NCBI GenBank assembly: GCA_007449985.2
Contig: VIIQ02000006.1
Coordinates: forward strand, 434,001 to 498,000
DNA length: 64,000 nt
DNA from: Desmodesmus armatus
Lineage: Eukaryota > Chlorophyta > Chlorophyceae > Sphaeropleales > Scenedesmaceae
Reading direction: 5' to 3'
Made by a program: the position numbers and the translations under genes. The notes beneath the pieces are model-generated. The model was not told the DNA's origin and did not search any database. It worked only from the letters and a program-made list of their open reading frames with translations. This document shows positions 45,701 to 54,805 of the stretch, in pieces. Each line of letters begins with the position of its first letter. The first letter of the stretch is position 1.

Positions 45701-48700
45701 AATACTCCTGCTGTCTGCCAAACACTATTGCACTGCCATCCACACCCGCAACCACCAGCATCACAACACAGCTGGTGCAGGGGCGGACGAGCTGCCCACC
45801 AGCTGCAGCCAAAGTCACAGATCTGCTGGCTTACTTTGACAGTCACTGGTCTCATTGATCCGTTTAATCTGGTTTCAAACCTGCCCACCTGCTGCAGCCG
45901 AAGTCACTGATCTTGAGCTCCCCATTGCTGGACACCAGGAGGTTCTCTGGTTTGATGTCACCATGCACCACCTAAGGGACACAAGCACACCAGTGGCACA
46001 CACACCTCAATTAGTGATTTAACCCGCCGAGTAAGGAAAGAGTATTGCTGCTGCAACATCAAGCACGTGCTGGCAGTTGCGAAATCAGTGTGTAGATGCC
46101 ATTCAACTGTTTATAAGCTGTTGGCACCCTCCTTCCCAGTTGCTGCGGCTTCTGCATCCACGATCCCCCACCCTGCTGCCCACCCCATTCACACACAAAC
46201 AGCCAGCACCAGCTAGCATCATAGGCATGTCTATTTCATGCATCCTCTATGTGATCACACCACCGCTTTACATACCAGCACCATCACCGCACCAAACCCT
46301 ATGTGAGCACATCACCGCATACATTACAGTCCCATCACTGCACCATACTAACCCACTGACCTTGTGGAAGTGCAGGTACTCCAGGCCCAGCACAGCCTGC
46401 CTGAAAAAGTCCGCAGCCACCTCCTCCGGCAAGCTGTCAAACCCAGACTGGTTGTGCGTCTGCAGCACAGGGCCCTTCTCCAGAAACTCCATCACCAGCA
46501 TCATGTACTGGGACCCCGGGGGATCAATCACCTCAAACAGCTTGACCACATTTGGGTGGTCCAGCTTTTTAAGGATCGCAATCTCCCTGTTGACATCGTT
46601 GGCCTCGTCGCTGCACAGGCCGCCGGAGGTAAGCCCTGCTGCTGCTGCGGCGGCGACTGCGTTGGACGCGTGCTGCATGTGGGTGGCCTCGGCTGCATTC
46701 TGCGCTGAGACAGAGCGGCGGGCGCTCTTGCGCAGCCCGGCACGCGGCCGCTGCAGCGTGCGCAGCAGGCAGCTGCGGTTCATCATCTGCATGCACACAG
46801 CCAGCAGTCCAAAGGTGTCATGCTGATTTGGTCAAGTGGATGGAACGTGACAAGGAGGCTGCGAATTACCGCTATCAAAGCAACAAACACACATGTGTCA
46901 GCTTCGCAGACTCTCGCCTGAGCTGGCAAACCAGCTGCGCCCAATCTCTTCACTTGCCATGCTTAGCACACAGCCACCTCATGCCTGTCCCCCTTCCCTG
47001 AACAAGGCAACCAACCCTTCGGACCCATGTGCCCACTGCTGGCACCATGCTCATGCTTGAAACCTCCCTCCTTCCCTTGCATCCCGCCCCCACGCCTGTG
47101 CACACACACCTTGATAGCATAGAGCTGCCCATCAAACGTGTTGAGGCACAGCTTGACCTTGCCATAGCTGCCCCGCCCTAGCGTCTTGACGACCACATAC
47201 TGGTTGATGCAAGTGGCTCCAGTCACGTCCCTGGCTACCGTCAGCTTGCTCGTCTCCCGGGCTAGACTGTGTATGCCCTTCAACCCCGCCTGCAGCTTCG
47301 CATACATCTCCCCATCACTGACCATGATCTTCTCTATGGCCCGCTGCAGCTGCAGCAGCGACATCTGCCCGCTGCTGGGCTCGCAGCTGCGCCGGCTGCT
47401 GCCTGCCATGCCGGCTGCATGCGGGTGGAAGCCGCCGACGCTGCTGCCACCAAATGCGCTCGCTGCACCCGCTGGGACATCGCCTTCGTCCACACTGCCG
47501 GCATCGAAGCTGGGGACGTGCGGCAGCTGCTGGTGGTTGTGCTGCGTCAGCATGTCGCTGCTTATATGCGGCAGGTGGGATGAGGTGTCCTCTAGCTGAC
47601 TGCTGCGGGAGCGCAGGTACGCGTCCCCATTATGCAAGCTGGTGCCCTCCTGCCCCTCTGGCAGCTGCTGCGAGTTGCTCCTGCTCCTGCAACCAAGATG
47701 ACGCCCATGGCAGCAGACAGGATGCACACTCACAGGGGGCTGGACAATACAGCCAAAGCAGAGAGCACGACACATATGAAACATCCGACGTCTACAAATC
47801 TGCTCAGGCAAAGGCCATAGCCCCGAGATATGGATAGGACCTCTGACAGGTAACTTTGCCAACATCACTGTTGGATGTGCAAACGGCCTGTCCCTGCAGT
47901 ATGCTGCTACTCCCTGCAGTATGCTGCTACTGCTACTGCTACTGCTGCTGCGTCAGTCAACCCAGCAACCCTGCATGCTCACCCAGCCTGCCACTGGCGC
48001 CGTGGCGACGCCTCGCTGCTGTTGGTGGTGTTTGTCACGCTGTCAGTGAAGCTGAGCTGCTGGTTGTCCTGCAGCAGAGTGCTGCGCAGGCCGCTGCCGC
48101 TAGACTGTGCCCTCGGCGGGCGACGCAGCTTCCCGCTGCGGAAGTCAGCACCAGATCCGGACGCACCCCTGCACAACCATGCAGCAGCCACAATGTTCAC
48201 AGTGACCTTGCATGTATTGCGACCTTGACTTGGTTGCAACACAGGCATCAGTGCTGGCAACCATGTTGATGTTTAGCTCCCTGCCGCTACAAACCCCCAT
48301 GTAGTAGGAGTACCAACAGTCACAAAAGTGTAAACTGTGCCGCGCAACTGCATGACACTGCGGTGCATGCCTATCATGTGCCTGTGACTGCCGCTTACCG
48401 GGAGGGAGGTTGGTGCTGGCTGGAGGCTGCATAGCTGGAGCGTGACCTGGGTGACGATGCCGCAGAGTCTGTTGCGCCTAAGTCATCAAACGACTGCACA
48501 GAGGCTGAGTAGCCTGACAGCGGGTATGGTACAGAGCTCCCTGCACCTGCTGGTGCAGCGATATCAGATACCCCAGCTATGCTGGCTGCCGGCGTTGGCT
48601 GCTGCTGTTGCAGCTGCTTCTGCAACTGCTGCTGTTGCTGCTGCAGTTGCTGCTGCTGTTGTTGCAACAGCTGCTGCTGCTGCAAGTTTGCTTGCAGCAG

Positions 48701-48993
48701 TGGCTGCAGCTGGTGCAGCTGCCTGGAGAAGCTGTCATCCGATGGCTGCACGGTGATGCCTGCAAGCGGGAAGCAGATGCCATGATGAGGACATGACAAC
48801 GCACAGGCATGCTGCTGCGAGGTGTCCAGTGCCAAACCCCACAAGGAGCCCACTGCCAGTGAGGAGCACTGCAATAAAATTAAACGCACCTCCATTTTCA
48901 TCACCTGCAGCTGCCCCAGCCCCTGCCGCAGGGGCAGCAGCTGGGGGGTCCCTGGCCTGAGCAGATGCCTGTTGGGGTGTAGCACTGTGCACC
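42748..48993 (-). CDS. CaMKK/GRIK-like protein kinase with C-terminal cyclic-nucleotide-binding-like domain (N-terminus unresolved)
   Basis: Exons 48993-48905, 48759-48399, 48168-47983, 47686-47110, 46786-46361, 45971-45889, 45632-45446, 45008-44895, 44662-44468, 44172-43948 and 43692-42748 join in frame for 1128 residues; the start lies further upstream. Order: Gln/Ser-rich leader, kinase domain (about 370-685), CNB-like domain (about 695-880), Ala/Ser-rich tail. Kinase motifs are the P-loop [10 protein letters not shown], lysine in [20 protein letters not shown] and [14 protein letters not shown] instead of HRD and a roughly 50-residue Arg/Ala insert after the lysine are typical of the CaMKK/GRIK group, which activates AMPK/SnRK1 kinases. 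The CNB-like part shows [10 protein letters not shown] and [16 protein letters not shown] but lacks the phosphate-binding arginine, so nucleotide binding is doubtful. All catalytic residues are present. Confidence 0.88.
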
Positions 48994-49601
48994 CTGCACG
49001 GCCGGCGACCGGACAAAAACGGTAATATACGTGACGTTGCCAACCATGCACTCCAGCAGACACCGCTAGTGGCAGGGAGAGGCCGATACAGCCGAAGCAG
49101 AACTGCACCCTACTGCTGCGCCTCACCCGGGGGATTGATGGGATGGAACCTCCTTGACCGACTCCGGTTTGCTGCTTGCGCAGCCCAGCTTGCCTGATTG
49201 CTGCTACTGCTCGCCAATCCCAAATGGACAAAAATCGCACACAAGCTGTCTGTCTGAGTATAGCCGGGGAATGCTTCTGTTTAAAATGACGCTGCACTGT
49301 GTGTGGGAGGGTGATCTGTTCGTCTTAGAGCCCTGCAGACTATCGATATGCTACACGACGCTCAGAATACGAACAGGTCGCAGCAGGAGTGGAGCACAGC
49401 AGTGGGCAGACACACGATGATAAATCTTGTCTTTTGTGGCGTGCTTATACAAATTGTGGTGTGATGTAGTGGCTGATTGCTTGTATTCAAGGTCCAGCAC
49501 AACACTTTGTAACCAGTTGGTCAACTGTTTGCAACCATGTATTCTCACTGCTTGTGTCTTTATAACCCTTACACGTTCTCATATAACTGTGATGCACACT
49601 G
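48994..49601. other. 5' region of the kinase gene
   Basis: The first coding exon of the kinase should be here. The minus-strand frame stays open upstream of 48993, and a possible donor (CCCCCGG|GTGAGG) sits near 49130, but I found no ATG exon with the required phase 2 exit. Confidence 0.4.
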
Positions 49602-49693
49602 CCCCCCCCCCACCGTCCTTTGGGTGTGTGTGTGTGGGTGGGGGGGGAGAGGGGGGGGTGGGGGTGGGGGGGGGGGGAGGGGGCAGGGGGGGG
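49602..49693 (+). repeat. C-run followed by long G-run tract
   Basis: Ten C residues (49602-49611) are followed by gtgtgtgtgtg and then G-runs of 8-13 bases separated by single A, T or C residues up to 49693. Upstream of the kinase gene. Confidence 0.85.
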
Positions 49694-49858
49694 TCGGTTG
49701 TTGTTTTCAGGGCCCAACGTCTGACATTGTGCTTGAATACCACCTGTGGCTACCACCAACTGAGTTGTGACGAGCCACCCAACCCCATTCAGCCACCTGG
49801 GATTACTAGCCTAGCAGGGCCGGTGCTTGCTGGGGCCCAAGACACAGGCAGAGGGAAA

Positions 49859-49903
49859 GATGCAGATCCCAGTGGGCGCCTGTCCGACTGAAGGGCAGAG
49901 CTG
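49859..49903 (+). repeat. 45-base duplicate of a coding segment of the Gln/Ala-rich gene
   Basis: Matches 57791-57835 with one mismatch (C versus T). The 57.8-kb copy is inside the long coding exon of the minus-strand gene. Both copies have the same orientation in the window. Confidence 0.9.
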
Positions 49904-49904
49904 G

Positions 49905-50004
49905 GTGTTGGTGTGAGATGGTTGCCATCACAGCTGAGTGAGATGGTTGCCATCACAACATCATCCATCACAGCACAGCACCGCTGCCCAGCAAAGCATC
50001 TTGA
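49905..50004 (+). repeat. Repeat unit shared with 60932-61023 (copy 1)
   Basis: 100 bases starting gtgttggtgtgagatggttg and ending gcaaagcatcttga. The other copy is nearly identical except for an 8-base deletion (aacatcat). Contains an internal 25-base tandem duplication beginning gtgagatggttgccatcaca. Confidence 0.92.
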
Positions 50005-50217
50005 GGCCTGCCTCTTGGACTTGCCTCTGTTGATCAAACACTGGCTGTCAGGACCTTGTGATGAAAGACAGCAGCAGCGCTCATAAGGGGGAAGTGGTCG
50101 AAGGTTAGCAGCAAGGGCAGCATTTTGATCAGAAGCCACAAATCACTGCAACAGTTGGAAGCAAGCACACACCCTCCACAAGGCAGGCCCAGAACCCAGC
50201 CAGCCTCACATAGCTAC

Positions 50218-50304
50218 ACCTGGGGCGGTAATCGAACCCGCCACCTCCCTGCACAGGCAAGCAGCCGTGTGCAGGGCGCTCTGAGCCATTTGAGCTACCA
50301 GGTT
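50218..50304 (-). mobile_element. tRNA-like element (tRNA pseudogene or SINE head)
   Basis: On the minus strand, 5' acceptor arm ACCTGG pairs with 3' CCAGGT; D-arm GCTC/GAGC encloses AAATGGCTCA; a T-arm with GGTTCGATTACC gives a good Pol III B box; TAGCTCAAATGG is an A-box. The anticodon arm is abnormal: CCCTGCACA and TGTGCAGGG pair around a 12-base loop, and U33 is missing even if an intron is assumed. That argues against a functional tRNA and for a tRNA-derived retroelement or pseudogene. Length 87 bases. Confidence 0.55.
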
Positions 50305-50467
50305 GACGTGAGCCTCGGGCACTGCCCTCATTGGCCACGGGTGTACGCCTCAGACAGCTCCCCCCGGGGCTGCCTTCACAGGCAGAGTTTGATAAAGAGA
50401 TGGAGCACAGCAAGCATGCATGACATGCAACCCCAGATGCCCAACACGCTTGACGGGATGTCACCAA

Positions 50468-50787
50468 GGGTAGACCTTTGCCACATGTGGTACACAGGGC
50501 GGGGTCACTGCATTTAAACAGGCCCGGAAGCCTGCGAGCAGTGCCCACAGCACCTGGCCTCGTTCACCCCTGCTTACCAAACAGGGAGGACAATGCACGG
50601 CAAAAGGCAGCACCACTCAAGTCCCACACCAGCAACCGCCGAACAGCTGAACTGAACGGAGGCGCTGGCAGACTGCCGGGCCGCACAAAGGCAGGACACC
50701 GGCAGCTGGCGATACACGTGCGCAAGCCTGGACGGATCCAGGCCTGAAAAACGCCACGTGCGTGCATGTGGGCACGGGTGCACAGGG
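50468..50787 (+). repeat. 320-bp direct repeat, copy 1
   Basis: Begins gggtagacctttgccacatg and ends gtgcacaggg. Matches 50841-51155 along its full length, at over 90 percent by eye. Any function is unknown; the open frames through it are not conserved between copies because of small indels. Confidence 0.93.
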
Positions 50788-50840
50788 TAGTCACGATGGT
50801 GTGTGTAGAGAGGTATGTTGATGAACCAGGATGTCAGGAA

Positions 50841-51155
50841 GGGTAGACCTTTGCCACATGTGGTACACAGGGCGGGGTCACTGCATTTAAACAGGCCCGG
50901 AAGCCTGCGAGCAGTGCCCACAGCACCTGGCCTCCTTTCCCTGCTTACCGTCAGGGCGGACAATGCACGGCAAAAGGCAGCACCGCTCAAGTCCCACACC
51001 AGCAACCGCCGAACAGCTGAACTGAACGGAGGCGCTGGCAGACTGCCGGGCTGCACAAGGCAGTACCCAGACAGCTGGCGATACACGTGCGCAAGCCTGG
51101 ACGGATCCGGCTTGTAAAACGCTACGTGCGTGCATGTGGGCACGGGTGCACAGGG
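50841..51155 (+). repeat. 320-bp direct repeat, copy 2
   Basis: Offset 373 bases from copy 1 with a 53-base spacer. Differences are scattered substitutions and short indels, for example around ctcgttcacccctgcttacc in copy 1 versus ctcctttccctgcttacc in copy 2. Confidence 0.93.
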
Positions 51156-52053
51156 AGGCCAAATTTCAGCATTACTGAGGCTGTCGCAGCACCTGCGGGG
51201 AGCAGCAGCAGACAGCAGGGGCAAGGGCCAGGACGACATCAGCTGGAGCCTCCTCATCGGCCAGCTGCTCACGGTGATGACACACACCTTCAACACTTGC
51301 ACATGAGAGCTACTGTCCAGCTGCTGCTGTAGCTCCCACAGAAGGGGATGATCCTGCTGTCCATGTGGTGGCCATGGATGTTGGCATCAAAACACAATGC
51401 AGACCGGCTTCTTATGCCATGCTGAAAGTCACAGTTGCGTTCTAGCAGCGTGCAGGGAACGCAGGTTACATAAAACAAGCCGATGCCAGTGACACCCACC
51501 TTCATCGCGCTTGCTCCTGCTGTATTGCCCTTGCAGGGTCTCCCATGGCCAGTGGAGCTGCATGCCTGCTTGGTTCGCTTCAGCAGACGGGCTCGGGAAG
51601 GCCGGTGGAAATGGTTGTTGCGGAAGCCCAGGTGGTGCGGCATAAGCAAAGAAGGCGGGCTGTAATGGGTTGAAATTTGTCCTTCTTGGTTCCGGATGTG
51701 GTTGGGCTGGTTGAAAGCTGGCGAAGATAAGTTGACAGCCAACAGCAAAACCGTTGAGGAGAATGAGGTGTTAGGTGTTATGTTTGTGTTAAGCTGGCTC
51801 GCAAAGACAGATGCATCTGTCTGTCTCCCCTGTGTCGAAGTTTGGTTGATGCTGAATCAGCAGTCGTGCACCGGACTGGCATTGGCACCCTTTTCACAAT
51901 GCATGACACTCCCCTCCCCGGCCGCTGCCAACCAGTAACAGCAGACACTCCCCTCGACACTTATAACATGCTCAGCGAGCGATCGGTTGGGGAACAGGAA
52001 ATGTACGGGTCAAGCAGCACAGCTAGTGTTCAGCCTGCCAGTGGCAGCTAATC

Positions 52054-52151
52054 ATGGCGGCAGCAGGGCTGAGCAGCAGTACCAGTACAGGCTGTGTGTA
52101 CTTCAGCATTGGGAGCCCCGGCAGCAAAAGTTTGGTAGTTGAAAAGGCATG
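52054..52151 (+). CDS. Possible first exon of an unidentified gene
   Basis: ATG at 52054 opens MAAAGLSSSTSTGCVYFSIG, then 12 more codons, and ends at a good donor (TG|GTAAGG). The protein looks natural, but I found no continuing exon with the right phase, so this is a weak call. Confidence 0.25.
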
Positions 52152-53330
52152 GTAAGGAGTTTTGATTTGCAGTTCTTCTCTGCTATAGAACCTTTCTGAA
52201 GCTGCCGGGCAGCAGCAGCTGCGCCGTCAGCTTGGGTTGCACCCCCTTTCCCCGCAGTGGTTGGGCGAATCCAGCAACAGCTCACTGCAACCAAGCAGCC
52301 TCAGGGATGGTGGTTGAGTATGTCAGCCTACAATGGCTGCAATGCTGGCAGCCCTAAAGAGCGCACGACAAGCTGGCATGTTATGTTTGTTGCTGGTGCA
52401 GGATGCTGCTGCATAGTATCCTGTTCAACACCGCCATGGCCGCTGTGGCTGTGGTAGCTGACAAGGGCCTGAGCAGCAGGTGCACACTGAGTGAGGCACA
52501 TGTGCGTGGTGCGTGCAAGTGACCAAATGTGGGATGTGCTAGGTATGTAGTGGGTGGCACCCCATGTGTGTGAGATGCCTGTAGAACTCCTGCAATGCAA
52601 GGCTTGAATGCGCTATGCGTCAGATCAGCAGTTGCGGCTGGCTGGAACAGGCATCGAAGGGATAACAGCAGGCCTTGCCGGGGGCTCCAGGCTTGCTGCA
52701 GCAGGACGACAGGGATGAAGAGCTGCTGTGTGCTGCTGTGTTGTGGTGGGCCAATTGCATCAACTGCAGCAGCTCCTTGTCGTCAGCTCCTGCCGTGTGA
52801 TGATGTGCATGATGTCTGACTGCATGCAGGCACCATGACGATTGTGCGCTATGAAGATGTACCAGCAAAGGCCCCACATATCATGCCACGCGTGGGCTCC
52901 AGCCACACAATGGGGGCGACAGTCTGCAAACCTGCAGCGAAGTGGTGACCACTGGTGTTGCTGGAGACAAGTGCTGCCACTCGCATGCTTCCAGCCCGCT
53001 AGGCTCATCAGACAGCTTGGTGTTCCCACAGGAACCCACTGACGATGTAGGTACACCTGAGGTGCCCCAAAAAGCCAAGGCTATGCAGCGAACTAGCAAC
53101 TGCTGCTGTTGCTGTCCAGCAGCTGTTGTGCAGGAGGCCATCTTGGTTGACCAACTTGATTGATGTTTGGATGGTGTGATTGTGGCTCTGCTGTTATTCG
53201 TAGCCTGCAGTGCCTAGCGCAGGTCAGCTGTACTATTGGCACACTCTTGCGCATCTGCTTTCAAACTATTCCTGCGTCCTGCATTGCAAACTCACTTCGT
53301 GTGTGTGTTGCAGGCGGGCAACGGCAAGCC

Positions 53331-53898
53331 AAGATTGGAGTTCCCGGTGGTGCAGCAGGTCGTGCAAGAAGGCAGCCGTGTCAGCCGCCACCAGTTGACC
53401 TGGGGAGGGGTGTGGCATCAGATTGTCCTGACGCCAACACGTGTGGTCAATGATGAAACAGCCGTCAATTTGTCCGGGCATCATGATGGTGCGATTTGCG
53501 TACGAAGCTGGCTTGCAAATGTTGTGTCCAGTGTGGAGTGTACAACACATGTTATGCACTCAGCTTCTGTAAGGTTGAAGATTGCTCTGCACCGCAATCA
53601 ACAATGCCCATATCGGTTGGCAGGGCATGCACAATTATGTGCAGCAAGCTGCATCAGCTGCTGTCCTTTTTGCACTGGGTGGAGAAGTGCGTTTTTTTGG
53701 CTCTTTACTGTTGAGAAGTTTGGGACACTTGAATTTTCGACAGGACTGCAATACAGAAGGCATGTTGGCAGTGGCGTGGGCGACTTTGCATTTATTTCAG
53801 CCCCTATTGCAGTAGCAAGAGCGGAGGAAATTGCTTTACTGGAATGTGTGATGCTGAGGTACACTGGCAGTCTCGCTTTGCTTGCTGACGTGAATTGA
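53331..53898 (+). CDS. Possible exon of an unidentified protein
   Basis: After an acceptor-like TGTTGCAGGCGGGCAACGG sequence the frame stays open to TGA at 53898. Its first part (GKPRLEFPVVQQVVQEGSRV, LTWGGVWHQIVLTPTRVV) looks like a folded protein; the second half is Cys-rich and less convincing. No family recognised. Confidence 0.28.
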
Positions 53899-54473
53899 TC
53901 GCTCAAAAGTATTGACAGAAAACACATGTATGAACACGGCTGTGGAGTGCTGGTTGTCATGCAGGGTCCAGATGGCCGTCATTCGGCTTGGTGCTGTTTT
54001 GAACATAGGTACATTTGTAACGGGCAGTGGTAAGCAGCGCGCTGCCTACACTACAGCTACTCCTGGCACTGTTGTGTACGAACATTTGGTTCAGCAACAC
54101 TGAGCCACCCAAGCAAACAGCTGCTGCCAGCCACTTTCCAGTTACAGCCTGCAGATGATGATGTGTTGAACAGGGACAAGCTTCCTGCACACCTGGGAGG
54201 CATGTCCAACACATGACAAACAGCCAGCACCCTCATACACACATGCGTTGTTGCTGCTTCAACCTGACCAGATGATTGGGCGCGCATGCCTATGAATGAT
54301 CCAAGTGATTGATGAACGTGACAGGCTCTGAATAAAACAGGAAAAATAATCAAACTGGACCATAAAGCAGCACGGATATCACACCTGAATGGGCTGCCTC
54401 AAGACCACTGATGCTGCTGCTGCCATGACACACACATGCACGAACACCCAAACATGAATCACGCCCAGCCAGC

Positions 54474-54515
54474 TTGAGCTTGGCGTGCATGCCCCTTGAT
54501 GGGACACACTGCATA
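54474..54515 (-). repeat. Diverged duplicate of the 3' end of the Gln/Ala-rich gene
   Basis: The block around ttgagcttggcgtgcatgcc resembles 54820-54855 (ttgagcttggcgctcatgcc), which encodes the last residues MSAKLNLAGA of that gene. The duplicate is about 345 bases downstream of the stop and is not in a supported coding frame. Confidence 0.6.
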
Positions 54516-54805
54516 CTATGGCTGCTGCTGCAGCAGCAGCAGCGGTGCAAGCAGCAGCCGCCCAAGGCTGCCGTGCCTGCAGATGGTCCTGAAAAGTAAC
54601 GTCGCCAAGCTCCCTGCATATCATGCAGATGACCAAATGCCAGCAATTCACACTCATTGCGCGCCCACTCATCCTAAGGCTAGCCCTGCCCACCCTTGGC
54701 TCTGTTGCCACGCATGCCCACACCGCACCCCACCTCTGATGCTGCTGTTGCTGCCATACCAGATGACAGGCGAGCACACATGCATACAAAGTACCGCAGC
54801 ACAAC

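Larger units (their letters stand above)
51156..54805. other. Repeat-flanked region with no recognised gene, 3.6 kb
   Basis: No family is recognised on either strand. Two weak coding candidates are listed separately (52054-52151 and 53331-53898). The 3' end of the Gln/Ala-rich gene is partly duplicated near 54474-54515. Confidence 0.4.

Noticed and set aside
48577..48796. Plus-strand Cys/Leu-rich frames that look like metallothionein or membrane segments
   Set aside because: They are the reverse of the polyglutamine stretch in the kinase leader and have no splice or start support.
50218..50304. Functional tRNA gene
   Set aside because: The anticodon arm is too long, U33 is missing and the T-stem has a mismatch; a SINE head or pseudogene fits better.
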